From positions 1 through 64,000 of the forward strand of contig JBGTSY010000014.1 of assembly GCA_041940025.1 (NCBI GenBank): a DNA stretch of 64,000 nt. Direction: 5' to 3'. This document shows positions 46,086 through 55,906 of the stretch, one piece after another. Position numbers and translations under genes: made by a program. The notes under the pieces are model-generated. The model worked only from the letters and a program-made list of their open reading frames with translations. It had not been told where the DNA came from and made no database searches. The DNA comes from UBA5859 sp041940025. Lineage in GTDB: Bacteria; Pseudomonadota; Gammaproteobacteria; UBA5859. Positions within the stretch are counted from its first letter, which is position 1. Each line of letters starts with the position of its first letter.

Positions 46086-48854
46086 ATGGACAAGACTTAC
46101 AATCCCAGCAGTATTGAGAGCAAGTGGTATCAAACTTGGGAAGACGCCAACTATTTTGCCCCAAGCGGGGAAGGACCGCCCTATTGCATCATGATCCCGC
46201 CACCCAATGTGACCGGTAGCTTACATATGGGACATGCCTTTCAAGACACGATTATGGATGCCTTAATCCGTTACCACAGAATGCGAGGTCACAATACGCT
46301 GTGGCAGGCTGGCTCTGATCATGCCGGCATCGCCACACAAATGGTGGTTGAACGCCAACTGGCTACCGAAGGAAGCTCGCGACACGATTTAGGTCGGGAG
46401 AAGTTTATTGACAAAATCTGGCAATGGAAACAGCAATCAGGCCACACCATTACCCGCCAGTTAAGGCGTATGGGCAGCTCTTTAGACTGGTCCCGCGAAC
46501 GCTTTACCATGGATGAAGGCTTATCTGAAGCGGTCACGGAAGTGTTTGTCAGCCTCTATGAAGAAGGGCTTATCTATCGCGGTAAACGGCTAGTCAATTG
46601 GGATCCCGTGCTACATACTGCCCTATCAGATCTGGAAGTGGTTTCGGAAGAAGAACAGGGCCATTTGTGGCACATGCGTTACCCGGTAGTCGGTACTGAG
46701 GACCACCTCATCGTCGCCACCACCAGACCGGAGACCATGCTCGGCGACACAGCAGTAGCCGTGCACCCCGAAGATGAACGCTATCAACACTGGATCGGCC
46801 AGGAGGTGCAACTGCCACTGACGGATCGCACCATTCCCATCATTGCAGATGACTATGTGGATCCTGAATTCGGCACTGGCTGTGTGAAAATTACCCCAGC
46901 GCACGACTTCAATGACTACCAAATGGGACAACGCCATCAATTACCCATGATCAACATCTTCACTATCGATGCGAAAGTCAATGATCAGGCGCCTGCGCCT
47001 TATCAAGGTTTGGATCGTTTCGAAGCCCGTAAGCGAATAGTCTCAGATTTAAAAATGATGGATCTCTTAGAAAAAGTAGAAGACCATCAGTTGAAAGTGC
47101 CCCGTGGCGATCGCACCCACGCAATCGTCGAGCCGTTGTTGACGGATCAATGGTTCGTCAAAGCCAAACCTTTAGCCGAACCCGCAATTGCAGCAGTTGA
47201 AAAAGGGGACATTCGCTTTGTTCCTGAAAACTGGTCAAAGACCTATTTTGAATGGTTAAACAATATCGAAGATTGGTGCATCAGCCGTCAGATTTGGTGG
47301 GGTCACCGCATCCCTGCGTGGTACGATGACGCAGGTCAAATCTATGTGGGACGCAGTGAACAAACTATACGCGACACGCATCAACTTGCCGATTCAGTCA
47401 AACTGACTCAAGACGAGGATGTGCTGGATACCTGGTTTTCTTCGGCGCTTTGGCCATTTTCTACTCTGGGTTGGCCTGCGGAAGAAGCAGCCTTAAAAAC
47501 CTTTTATCCCACCAGTGTCCTGGTAACAGGATTTGACATCATCTTCTTCTGGGTGGCGCGCATGGTGATGATGGGCCTGAAATTTACCGGAGAAGTTCCC
47601 TTTAAAGAAGTCTATATTCACGGCTTAGTCAGAGATGCCGAGGGACAAAAAATGTCCAAATCAAAAGGCAATGTACTCGACCCAATCGATCTCATCGACG
47701 GCATCTCCCTGGAAGCATTGCTAGAGAAACGCACTGCCGGCTTGATGCAACCACAGATGGCCGAAAAAATTGCCAAGCAAACAAGACAACAATTCCCAGA
47801 CGGCATTGCAGCCTATGGGACAGATGCCTTGCGATTCACTTTCTGCGCTCTGGCCAGTACAGGCCGGGATATTCGTTTCGATTTGGCTCGTACCGAAGGT
47901 TACCGAAATTTTTGTAACAAATTGTGGAACGCCTCACGATTTGTGTTGATGCATACGGAAAACCAAAATATTGTAGATGATAACGCGCCTGTGCAACTGT
48001 CTTCCCCAGATAAATGGATCATGAGCGAACTACAAAAGGTTGAAGCATTAGTCATTAAAGATATTGAAGCGTACCGTTTCGATCTGGCCGCGCAAGCCAT
48101 TTATGAATTCACCTGGAATCAATATTGCGACTGGTATTTAGAACTCAGCAAAGTCGTGCTCACTGATCCTGCCGCATCTGACGCAGCGCTGAGAGGCACA
48201 CGACGTACCTTGGTGAGAACCCTGGAAGCGCTATTGAGATTGATCCATCCCATGATGCCCTTTATTACCGAAGAGATATGGCAGAAAGTCGCGCCAATAG
48301 CAGGCATCTCGGGAGACACCATCATGCGGCAACCTTATCCGCAGCCTGCGCAACAGAAAATCGATGAAGGATCTAGTGAGGATATTGCCTGGATGATCCA
48401 ATTCATCGTCGGTGTTCGCAACATTCGTGGTGAAATGAATATTGCCCCCGGTAAACTGTTAGATGTCTTACTAGCCGAAGGAGATGAAAAAGATATTGAA
48501 CGTGTTTCTAGATTAGAAGCCAACCTAAAAACGGTGGGTCGCCTGCACAGTATTCGTTGGCTGAAAAAAGATGAAGCAAAACCTGCTGCGGCCACCGCCT
48601 TGGTGGGACATCTGGAGGTGTTGATTCCTATGGCGGGGCTAATCGACAAGGATGCAGAGCTTGCACGTCTCGATAAAGAGTTAATGAAACTTAAAAAAGA
48701 GCACGAGAAAGCCACAAACAAACTCAACAATCCAAACTATGTACAAAAGGCACCTCCTGAAGTAGTCGAAAAAGAACGCCTTCGTCTGCAGGAATCAGAA
48801 GACGCTTTAAAAAAACTCAACCTACAGAAACAGCAAATTGCTCAGCTATCATGA
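46086..48854 (+). CDS. valS: Valyl-tRNA synthetase
   Basis: A 922-residue class Ia synthetase charging tRNA-Val. The HIGH motif reads HMGH in PNVTGSLHMGHAF and KMSKS is intact in GQKMSKSKGNVLDP. The editing domain (ATTRPETMLGDTAVAV) and the C-terminal coiled-coil arm (about 855-920, rich in Lys, Glu and Leu) are present. Its TGA overlaps the ATG of the DUF938 gene by 4 bases. Confidence 0.98.
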   Translation: MDKTYNPSSIESKWYQTWEDANYFAPSGEGPPYCIMIPPPNVTGSLHMGHAFQDTIMDALIRYHRMRGHNTLWQAGSDHAGIATQMVVERQLATEGSSRHDLGREKFIDKIWQWKQQSGHTITRQLRRMGSSLDWSRERFTMDEGLSEAVTEVFVSLYEEGLIYRGKRLVNWDPVLHTALSDLEVVSEEEQGHLWHMRYPVVGTEDHLIVATTRPETMLGDTAVAVHPEDERYQHWIGQEVQLPLTDRTIPIIADDYVDPEFGTGCVKITPAHDFNDYQMGQRHQLPMINIFTIDAKVNDQAPAPYQGLDRFEARKRIVSDLKMMDLLEKVEDHQLKVPRGDRTHAIVEPLLTDQWFVKAKPLAEPAIAAVEKGDIRFVPENWSKTYFEWLNNIEDWCISRQIWWGHRIPAWYDDAGQIYVGRSEQTIRDTHQLADSVKLTQDEDVLDTWFSSALWPFSTLGWPAEEAALKTFYPTSVLVTGFDIIFFWVARMVMMGLKFTGEVPFKEVYIHGLVRDAEGQKMSKSKGNVLDPIDLIDGISLEALLEKRTAGLMQPQMAEKIAKQTRQQFPDGIAAYGTDALRFTFCALASTGRDIRFDLARTEGYRNFCNKLWNASRFVLMHTENQNIVDDNAPVQLSSPDKWIMSELQKVEALVIKDIEAYRFDLAAQAIYEFTWNQYCDWYLELSKVVLTDPAASDAALRGTRRTLVRTLEALLRLIHPMMPFITEEIWQKVAPIAGISGDTIMRQPYPQPAQQKIDEGSSEDIAWMIQFIVGVRNIRGEMNIAPGKLLDVLLAEGDEKDIERVSRLEANLKTVGRLHSIRWLKKDEAKPAAATALVGHLEVLIPMAGLIDKDAELARLDKELMKLKKEHEKATNKLNNPNYVQKAPPEVVEKERLRLQESEDALKKLNLQKQQIAQLS

Positions 48855-49471
48855 CACACAGAGTGCCACCGGATCTGCCATTTTCTCCTGCGTGTGAACG
48901 TAACAAGGCCCCGATCTTAAAAGAGTTGGCAAGAGTACTCAGGCACAGTTCATGCGTGGTCGAGATCGGCAGCGGAACCGGTCAACATGCTGTCCATTTT
49001 GCCGAGCATCTACCCCATTTAACCTGGCAACCAACCGAACTGAAACCACATCTGGCCGGAATAGACAGTTGGCGGAGACATTGCCCCCAATCCAATCTAC
49101 TCGCACCAATCGCTCTGGATATGTCCAATCCACCTTGGGCAATTCCTCAGTGTGACGCTTTTTTTACCGCCAACACGCTACATATTGTCGCCTGGTCTCT
49201 AGGTAAACTGATGATCAACGAATGTGGTAAGACACTCTCTCCGGGTGGACAATTGATTATTTATGGTCCCTTTAATTACGAGGGCCATTACACCAGTGAC
49301 AGTAATGCTCAATTTGATATCTGGCTAAAAAAGCGCGATCCCGCCAGCGCCATCCGTGAGATTGAAAAGGTAGTAGAGATAGCTGAATCAGCAGGGTTGC
49401 ACTTGAATGAAGATAACGACATGCCAGCAAATAATCGTTTATTGGTCTTTGAAAAACAACTGAGCCATTAG
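48851..49471 (+). CDS. DUF938 SAM-dependent methyltransferase
   Basis: A 206-residue class I methyltransferase of the DUF938 family. The SAM-binding VVEIGSGTGQHAVHFAE, WQPTE and an IYGPFNYEGHYTSDSN stretch are characteristic. The start overlaps valS by ATGA, so translation is coupled. The substrate is unknown. Confidence 0.9.
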   Translation: MTHRVPPDLPFSPACERNKAPILKELARVLRHSSCVVEIGSGTGQHAVHFAEHLPHLTWQPTELKPHLAGIDSWRRHCPQSNLLAPIALDMSNPPWAIPQCDAFFTANTLHIVAWSLGKLMINECGKTLSPGGQLIIYGPFNYEGHYTSDSNAQFDIWLKKRDPASAIREIEKVVEIAESAGLHLNEDNDMPANNRLLVFEKQLSH

Positions 49472-49644
49472 CAACTACTTCTATTTCTAATAAATATTAT
49501 CAGGTTGCCTGTGCGGCTCATTGAATGCATGTTAACAGGCAACTGCGAAAACCTAGTACAAGATTTTCGCTCGCGCTACCTTAGCTGTTGAGATGTTCTC
49601 TCTGCCGGCCAATCACAGCTCTGTGTTCACAGAACATCTTTCGA

Positions 49645-52425
49645 TTACAAACTATTTAATAACTTTTGCGCTTCTTTGGCCTCTGGGAAGGTTGTAGATT
49701 GGGCGAGAGCATTTTGCAACACCCGTTTCGCCTTCACTGATTTACCATTCTCAATTAAGGACTGCGCATAGTGGTAACTCATGCTCGGATCAAAGTCGGA
49801 TAATGAAGAAGCCTCTTCTAAAATGCGCTCAGCTTTCTCTGACTGACCTTGCTCCAACAGAATGAGTCCATAGGTATCCAATACGGCTGGCATTTTCGGC
49901 GCTGCTTCATGGGCACGGTTTGCCAGTTCTAATGCTCGCCTTGGCTTGCTTTCTTTAAGCAACCAAGCCAAATTGTTCAGAGCCACGTAGTTTTTAGGTC
50001 GTACCTTGATGACCTTTTCATACAAAGGTATCGATTTTTCACCCTCTTTTTCGGCATCATAAACGGTCGCCAACGCAAATAAGAGATCGATATTCTCCTT
50101 GTTTCCATTTAACGTCGTTTCCAATAACTCCACGGCCTGCTCTCGTTTACCCAACCCAATCAGTGCCCGTGAATACTCAGTGGCAACACCAGGGCTAGGT
50201 AAGGTTTGCCAAACCTTTTCATACGCCTTCTCTGCAAGTACGAAATCTCTTTCTCGCAGAGCCATCCATCCCTGCAAGGTCAGCACGGCGGAAGAATCCG
50301 GATAATCCTGAAGCAGTTCATTGAGTGAAAAGTTGGCGCCTCGCTTATCTCCCAAATCAAATTGAAGTTGCGTTTTTTGTACCTTCGCCTGCAGATGTTT
50401 AGGATCTAATTTCAAGGCTACTTCCAGATCTGCAAATGCGCCTTCCTTATCATTATCCACCATTCTCACGCGAGCTAAAGACAACCGGGCAGGAACCGAA
50501 TTTGGTGCCACTTGAGTTAATTTTTTGTAGGAGGTCACTGCTTGTTGGATCTCTCCAGTTGAAAGTTGGATCTGTCCTAGTAGACTCAAATAATATTGGT
50601 TGTCCCGATCTGCATCTGTGACTTGACCTAGCACCCTCAACGCAGGCTCCGCTTGCCCGGTTTTAAACAGATACTCCGCATAGGCCAACGCTGGCATTAA
50701 GGCGGCAGGATCAACATTATTTGCGTCCGCCAACCATTTCCCCATCGCTGCGGAATTTCCCGCTGCGCGTTCGAGTCTTGCCAAGCGCATCAGTGCCCCC
50801 ACATGCGTGTTATCCTGGCTCAATACCCGTTTAAAGGCAGCACGAGCGTCATCAATTTGCCCTCGATCGGCGAGAAAACTGCCTTGCGCCAAGTGAAATA
50901 CTAACGCATCAGGAAATTTTTTCTGCATTATTTCCAACAACTGCTCAGCCTGAGAATAGTCCTTGTTGTGTTGCAGAACCATGAGCTTGAGCAGGTACGC
51001 ATCCACTGAGTCCGGCGTTTCGCTGATGGCCTCGTCAGCAATTTTTAAAGCTTTATCGCCCTCCCCCTTGGAGAGATGACCAATGACTAAAATGTTTCGC
51101 GCCTGGGAAAACTCTGGCGCCAACTCTAAGGTTTTCTGCAGTTGCTGCATGGCTTTTTCACTCTCCCCGGCCATCAGTAGACCACCGGCGAGATGATATT
51201 GCGCAGCGGCTGTTTCTGGCGCCAAATCCGCAGCCCGTTGCACCAACGTCAATCCTTTATCAAGTTCACCCATGCGCAAGTAGCTAGCGCCTAGTAACTG
51301 GAGCGTACGCGCATCTGCAACTTTTGACTTCACCAGCGGTTCGAGCAGCCTCGGAATGTCATCGAATCTTTGCAGTTGAAACAGCGTGGTGGCAAACAGT
51401 TGTCTGGCCCGTGTGTGATTAGAGTTTAAACTTAAGAAACTCTCAAAATAACTGGCACTCTGTTCGTAATGGTCCTGCATCAGATGGCTGATTCCAGCGA
51501 AATAGAGCGCTGGTGCGAAACGATTGTCTGCTTTGACAACTTCCTCAAACGCAGTTTGCGCGCTTTCGTATTCACCCTTCTCCATATATATCAATCCTTG
51601 AAGTTGTCGCGCTAAAGGATTTTTAGGTGCACGCTTAATAATCTCTTGCACAGATTGATTCGCTAGATCGATGTCATCAGTTGAGATGGCCGTCAATCCC
51701 AACTGATAATAGGCGTAGGTATTAAAGGGAGAAAGTGCCACGACTTTGCGAAAAGCTTGGGTAGCCGACTCAAAATTGCCCTGGGCCAACTCCATTTCAC
51801 CTAAATGTAACCAAGCATCACTATTGCTGTCATCCCGCGCCACTACCTTTTGTAGCAACTTTGTGGCAGCTTCAGGCTGCTGGTCGATGCCCTTTATATA
51901 AGCCCGCACCAATAATGTTTCGTTCGCTTCAGGCGCCATTTCGGTTAACGCGGTTTCAATTTCACGCGCTTTTTCTGCTTTGTTCAGCATTAAATAAGCC
52001 TTTGCGCGCATTGCATGCAAAGCGTATTTTTCGCCCGGCCCCAGATAAGGTTCAATTTTTACTTCGTCCACCAAGCGACGATAATCACCTTGCAACATCA
52101 GCGCTTCCGCCAGGGGCACCTCCACAGGAAATGAATCTGCATTCGCGTTACGTGAATTTAAGGACTTGGCACGTGTTATCTCTTTTTCTGCTGATGCGCC
52201 ATCACCAGTCTGTAGATATATTAATCCTAATTCCCATCTCGCTTGGGCATGCTCAGGTTCAGCCTGAAGCGCATTCTTATACTCTATGATGCTGGCCTGA
52301 AGGTCACCCTCGGCGTGCAGCTGCCTTGCTTGCTGCAAATATTCTTCGGCGCCCTTGTTAAAAAAATCGCAACCGGTCAGTAGCATCAACACTAAAATTA
52401 ACGAAACGAAAACACGATGCGCCAT
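49645..52425 (-). CDS. prsT: PEP-CTERM system TPR-repeat lipoprotein (PrsT-like)
   Basis: A 926-residue lipoprotein: signal peptide with lipobox LLTGC (C19), then about 25 tandem tetratricopeptide repeats filling the rest (for example EYLQQARQLHAEGDLQASII and AQARWELGLIYLQTGDGASA). Length, lipobox and composition match TIGR02917 PrsT proteins, encoded with exosortase XrtA/PEP-CTERM exopolysaccharide loci. None of those partner genes is in the window, so it stands alone here. Other long TPR lipoproteins are possible. Confidence 0.75.
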   Translation of the reverse strand: MAHRVFVSLILVLMLLTGCDFFNKGAEEYLQQARQLHAEGDLQASIIEYKNALQAEPEHAQARWELGLIYLQTGDGASAEKEITRAKSLNSRNANADSFPVEVPLAEALMLQGDYRRLVDEVKIEPYLGPGEKYALHAMRAKAYLMLNKAEKAREIETALTEMAPEANETLLVRAYIKGIDQQPEAATKLLQKVVARDDSNSDAWLHLGEMELAQGNFESATQAFRKVVALSPFNTYAYYQLGLTAISTDDIDLANQSVQEIIKRAPKNPLARQLQGLIYMEKGEYESAQTAFEEVVKADNRFAPALYFAGISHLMQDHYEQSASYFESFLSLNSNHTRARQLFATTLFQLQRFDDIPRLLEPLVKSKVADARTLQLLGASYLRMGELDKGLTLVQRAADLAPETAAAQYHLAGGLLMAGESEKAMQQLQKTLELAPEFSQARNILVIGHLSKGEGDKALKIADEAISETPDSVDAYLLKLMVLQHNKDYSQAEQLLEIMQKKFPDALVFHLAQGSFLADRGQIDDARAAFKRVLSQDNTHVGALMRLARLERAAGNSAAMGKWLADANNVDPAALMPALAYAEYLFKTGQAEPALRVLGQVTDADRDNQYYLSLLGQIQLSTGEIQQAVTSYKKLTQVAPNSVPARLSLARVRMVDNDKEGAFADLEVALKLDPKHLQAKVQKTQLQFDLGDKRGANFSLNELLQDYPDSSAVLTLQGWMALRERDFVLAEKAYEKVWQTLPSPGVATEYSRALIGLGKREQAVELLETTLNGNKENIDLLFALATVYDAEKEGEKSIPLYEKVIKVRPKNYVALNNLAWLLKESKPRRALELANRAHEAAPKMPAVLDTYGLILLEQGQSEKAERILEEASSLSDFDPSMSYHYAQSLIENGKSVKAKRVLQNALAQSTTFPEAKEAQKLLNSL

Positions 52426-52606
52426 ATCCTATGAGCCCCTAATCAATGAGTCTGTCCAAAAAAACGAATAAAAAATCACACAGTAATTAATGACCAAAAC
52501 GGCCTAAGTAGCAGGAAGGATAGTATATCTTTTTTTTTGACCACAAGAGAGTGTGAATGAGTCACTATGTAAACCAGTTTCTGACCCAATCAGCAATTTG
52601 TTACAA

Positions 52607-52622
52607 ACACTATATATAGTAG
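52607..52622. promoter_or_regulatory. Candidate NrdR box 1
   Basis: ACACTATATATAGTAG matches the NrdR-box consensus acaCwAtATaTwGtgt, with a perfect core CTATATATAG at 52610-52619. It lies 164 bases (centre to centre) upstream of box 2, farther than the usual pair spacing. Confidence 0.55.
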
Positions 52623-52731
52623 TTTGGCAAAATGAGCGATAAGCGTTTGGTTTTGATGGCATTTAACTTTTGAATCAATATCTAGCTGTTTTTAATATGG
52701 TTTTTCCTAAATAGAAAGAAACAAAAAATAC

Positions 52732-52760
52732 TTGCCGTCACACTTCGGTTGGCGTACTAT
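52732..52760 (+). promoter_or_regulatory. Candidate sigma-70 promoter of nrdJa
   Basis: TTGCCG (52732-52737) and TACTAT (52755-52760) are separated by 17 bases. Each matches 4 of 6 consensus positions. Predicted transcription start is near 52767, immediately before NrdR box 2. Confidence 0.5.
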
Positions 52761-52770
52761 CTTTTCATGC

Positions 52771-52786
52771 ATACTATATGTTGTGC
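52771..52786. promoter_or_regulatory. Candidate NrdR box 2
   Basis: ATACTATATGTTGTGC fits the NrdR consensus core CwAtATaTwG (CTATATGTTG at 52774-52783) with one variable position differing. It sits at the predicted transcription start of nrdJa, a suitable place for repression. Confidence 0.55.
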
Positions 52787-52856
52787 TTTCTCTCAACATC
52801 TAGCACAACTGACCAACGAACAAAATATCCAACTGACAAAAGGAATCGATTGTCCA

Positions 52857-55007
52857 ATGAGTAGCCCACTCAAAGCCGTCACCCTATCCACCAGAGAAAT
52901 AGAGTTTCAACCCGCTTCTCTGGACATCTGGGATACAAAATATCGTTTAAAAAGTAAGTCAGGTGAGGCGGTCGACGCGTCCATAGAGGACACCTATAAA
53001 CGTGTGGCTTTGGCGCTTGCTGATGTGGAACAGAATCCAGAATCAAAAGAGTATTGGTACGAATGCTTCTTAAAAGCACTGCACAATGGTGTCCTGCCCG
53101 CCGGGCGTATTATTTCCAATGCCGGCGCGCAAGCGCATAAACCGGCCACCTCTACGATTAATTGCACCGTATCCGGCACCATCGGCGATTCAATGGACGA
53201 CATATTAGGTAAGGTGCATGAAGCAGGATTAACCCTCAAGGCGGGATGCGGCATCGGGTACGAATATTCTACTTTAAGACCCAAGGGAACCTATGTATCT
53301 GGTGCCGGTGCCCACACTTCGGGGCCCCTCTCATTCATGGATATCTATGACAAGATGTGCTTTACCGTCTCCTCCGCAGGGGGCCGACGAGGCGCGCAGA
53401 TGGCCACCTTCGACGTTTCTCATCCTGACGTGTTCGATTTTATACGCGCAAAAAGGGAAGATGGACGATTAAGACAATTTAATCTGTCCCTATTGATTAC
53501 AGAAGAATTCATACATGCGGTGAAAGACGATAAACCTTGGCATCTCTCCTTTCCGCTCACAGAAGAGCGTATTCGCAAAGAACAACTCCAGCTAGACAAC
53601 CCAGAAAAAGTGATATGGCGTCACGTAGCCAACGCAAAACGTTATTTTAAAAATGATGAAGGTTTGGTGGCCTGTGAAATACATCAAACGGTTCCCGCAC
53701 GCCTGTTATGGGACACCATCATGCACGCCACCTATGACTTTGCTGAACCAGGCTTTATCCTCATCGATAAGGTGAATGAAATGAACAATAACTGGTTCTG
53801 TGAGGATATCCGCGCCACCAACCCATGCGGTGAACAGCCATTGCCTCCCTATGGCAGTTGCTTGTTGGGTTCGGTCAATCTCACTAAATTTGTATTGGAT
53901 CCGTTTACCTCCGAGGCACGATTCGACTGGGACAACTATCGCGATACCGTGGCTGTCTTTACCAGAATGTTAGACAACGTGGTGGAGATTAATGGTCTAC
54001 CTCTGCCACAACAGCAACAGGAGATCTTCCGCAAACGACGTCATGGTATGGGATTTCTTGGTCTTGGCTCTGCGCTGACTATGTTGCGCCTACCCTATGG
54101 CAGCCCGGAGTCCATAGAATTCACTGAACAGGTGAGCAAGGAACTCGCCATGACTGGCTGGCGTACAGCCTTAGAGCTGGCACGGGAAAAAGGCCCCGCC
54201 CCCATTATGGAAGAACACTTTACCATTACAAATGATATGCTCGCAGCACGCCCGGAGCTCAAACAAGACGGGTGGCGTTTGGGGGATCGCATCACCGGTA
54301 AAGTGCTACATGCGAAATACAGCCGTTATATGCAACAAGTGGCAGAGGAGGATGCTGAACTCGTCGCACAGCTGGCAGAGGTAGGTGCCCGCTTCACACA
54401 CCATAGCTCCATCGCACCTACAGGGACTATCTCTTTGTCTCTAGCCAACAACGCCAGCAATGGTATCGAGCCCAGCTTCGCCCACCACTATTCACGTAAT
54501 ATTATTCGTGAAGGTAAAAAATCCAAAGAGAAAGTAGATGTCTACTCCTTTGAATTACTGGCCTATAGAGAACTTATCAACAGTCATGCGATGCCCTATG
54601 CGGAAGAGGCGAACAATCAACTGCCCGAATACTTTGTCACGTCAGAAGACATCACCCCCACTGAACATGTAGACATTCAGGCAGCGGCTCAAAAATGGAT
54701 TGATTCATCTATCTCTAAAACTGCCAATGTACCTTCGGACTATCCATTTGAGGATTTTAAAAACATCTATCTCTATGCTTACGAAAAAGGATTAAAAGGA
54801 TGTACCACATTCCGTTTTAATCCTGAAGCGTTTCAAGGTGTGTTGGTTAAAGAACAAGATCTGGAAAACACGACTTATCGCTTTGTGTTGGAGGATGGCA
54901 CGATCATCGAAGCCAAAGGCAATGAAGATATTGAATACGACGGTGAAATTCACACTGCGGCCAATCTTTACGATGCCTTAAAAGAAGGCTACTACGGTAA
55001 GTTTTAA
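52857..55007 (+). CDS. nrdJa: Adenosylcobalamin-dependent ribonucleotide reductase, large part (class II)
   Basis: Reduces ribonucleotides using coenzyme B12, so it works with or without oxygen. About 716 residues from ATG 52857; a longer frame from TTG 52749 would make the NrdR box and promoter coding and is unlikely. Visible are the redox cysteine in STINCTVSG, KAGCGIGYEYSTLRPKG, active-site NPCGEQPLPPYGSC with the thiyl-radical cysteine, and the APTGTISL phosphate-binding loop. The protein ends without the terminal cysteine pair, which is supplied by nrdJb 13 bases downstream, as in the split NrdJa/NrdJb of Pseudomonas aeruginosa. B12 synthesis or uptake is therefore required. Confidence 0.95.
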   Translation: MSSPLKAVTLSTREIEFQPASLDIWDTKYRLKSKSGEAVDASIEDTYKRVALALADVEQNPESKEYWYECFLKALHNGVLPAGRIISNAGAQAHKPATSTINCTVSGTIGDSMDDILGKVHEAGLTLKAGCGIGYEYSTLRPKGTYVSGAGAHTSGPLSFMDIYDKMCFTVSSAGGRRGAQMATFDVSHPDVFDFIRAKREDGRLRQFNLSLLITEEFIHAVKDDKPWHLSFPLTEERIRKEQLQLDNPEKVIWRHVANAKRYFKNDEGLVACEIHQTVPARLLWDTIMHATYDFAEPGFILIDKVNEMNNNWFCEDIRATNPCGEQPLPPYGSCLLGSVNLTKFVLDPFTSEARFDWDNYRDTVAVFTRMLDNVVEINGLPLPQQQQEIFRKRRHGMGFLGLGSALTMLRLPYGSPESIEFTEQVSKELAMTGWRTALELAREKGPAPIMEEHFTITNDMLAARPELKQDGWRLGDRITGKVLHAKYSRYMQQVAEEDAELVAQLAEVGARFTHHSSIAPTGTISLSLANNASNGIEPSFAHHYSRNIIREGKKSKEKVDVYSFELLAYRELINSHAMPYAEEANNQLPEYFVTSEDITPTEHVDIQAAAQKWIDSSISKTANVPSDYPFEDFKNIYLYAYEKGLKGCTTFRFNPEAFQGVLVKEQDLENTTYRFVLEDGTIIEAKGNEDIEYDGEIHTAANLYDALKEGYYGKF

Positions 55008-55020
55008 TAGGCGAACGATT

Positions 55021-55725
55021 ATGACTAAAAAAATTGAAAAAAGAATTGTGGACTTCAATGTGCATCAAAGTAACGCACCAGCGAATGAACCACGAACACT
55101 GATTGAAGAAGAGCGCGTTGAAAGCAACGTGATTCACATGCATGAGAGTGTCGCCAGACCGGAAATGCTGCTCGGCTCTACCTACAAAATTAAAACACCT
55201 CTGTCAGACCATGCCCTCTATGTCACCATTAATGACATTGTGCTCAATGAAGGTACCGAACATGAGATTAGGCGCCCCTTCGAAGTGTTTATTAATTCAA
55301 AAAACATGACCCACTTTCAGTGGGTGGTGGCGCTCACTCGGGTTATCTCAGCAGTGTTTAGAAAAGGCGGCGATGTCACCTTTCTGGTGGACGAGTTAAA
55401 AGGCGTTTTTGATCCCCAAGGAGGCTACTTCAAAAAAGGGGGCCAATTTATGCCCTCTTTAGTGGCGGAAATCGGCTATGCCATCGAGTCCCACATGAAA
55501 ATGATTGGATTATTAAAAGAAGAATCTTTAAGCCCGGAACACCAGGCACTGGTAGATCGAAAACGCGAAGAAGCTGAATCCCGGTCTAAGAACACACCGA
55601 AAACCAAATCAGACACCAGCTTTCCACCTAACTCAGAGTTATGTCAGCTATGTTTCACCAAAGCAGTCGTATTATTAGATGGCTGTATGACCTGTTTAAA
55701 TTGTGGTGACTCCAAATGTGGGTAA
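55021..55725 (+). CDS. nrdJb: Class II ribonucleotide reductase, small C-terminal part
   Basis: A 234-residue protein equal to the C-terminal part of unsplit NrdJ. The TSCPD-type region (about 40-160, including FEVFINSKNMTHFQW and GGDVTFLVDELKGVFDP) precedes a Lys/Ser linker and a C-terminal cysteine cluster: CQLC, then CMTCLNCGDSKCG at the end. These cysteines probably form a zinc ribbon and the pair that re-reduces the active site. It forms an operon with nrdJa. Confidence 0.92.
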   Translation: MTKKIEKRIVDFNVHQSNAPANEPRTLIEEERVESNVIHMHESVARPEMLLGSTYKIKTPLSDHALYVTINDIVLNEGTEHEIRRPFEVFINSKNMTHFQWVVALTRVISAVFRKGGDVTFLVDELKGVFDPQGGYFKKGGQFMPSLVAEIGYAIESHMKMIGLLKEESLSPEHQALVDRKREEAESRSKNTPKTKSDTSFPPNSELCQLCFTKAVVLLDGCMTCLNCGDSKCG

Positions 55726-55813
55726 CGAACGCCTGAGAACAACAAAAAGTATCTTGTCTTTCACAAGCTAATAGTCCAATCCCTGATGTCGGAAGCGCGG
55801 ACAAAGGCCACCC

Positions 55814-55842
55814 TTGACACATTAGTTGAGGTTCAATAATTG
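55814..55842 (+). promoter_or_regulatory. Candidate promoter of the metal-dependent hydrolase gene
   Basis: TTGACA (55814-55819) is a perfect -35 box, 17 bases before TAATTG (55837-55842), a weak -10. It lies about 170 bases before the gene start. Confidence 0.35.
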
Positions 55843-55892
55843 AGCAATTGAACGGGGTAGAAAGGGCGTATCCGCCCGGACACTTTCACTTA

Positions 55893-55906
55893 TAAACGTT
55901 CGTTAA
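55893..55906. promoter_or_regulatory. Palindrome TAAACG-TT-CGTTAA, possible operator
   Basis: A near-perfect inverted repeat (T-x-AACG, TT, CGTT-x-A) between the candidate promoter and the start of the 56012 gene. The form resembles TetR-family operators, but no regulator gene is nearby. Confidence 0.3.

Larger units (their letters stand above)
52426..52856. other. Regulatory region between prsT-like gene and nrdJa
   Basis: About 430 bases with no supported gene, holding the two candidate NrdR boxes and the promoter described separately. A T-rich run (TTTTTTTTT near 52532) lies close to the prsT-like start. Confidence 0.5.

Noticed and set aside
49504..49543. Inverted repeat GTTGCCTGT / ACAGGCAAC after the DUF938 gene
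   Set aside because: Good 9-bp stem but a 22-base loop and no T-tail; could be an mRNA end structure, not called.
52749..52856. Upstream TTG start for nrdJa adding 36 residues
   Set aside because: It would place the promoter -10 box and NrdR box 2 inside the coding region and adds no family sequence; ATG 52857 is followed at once by conserved protein.
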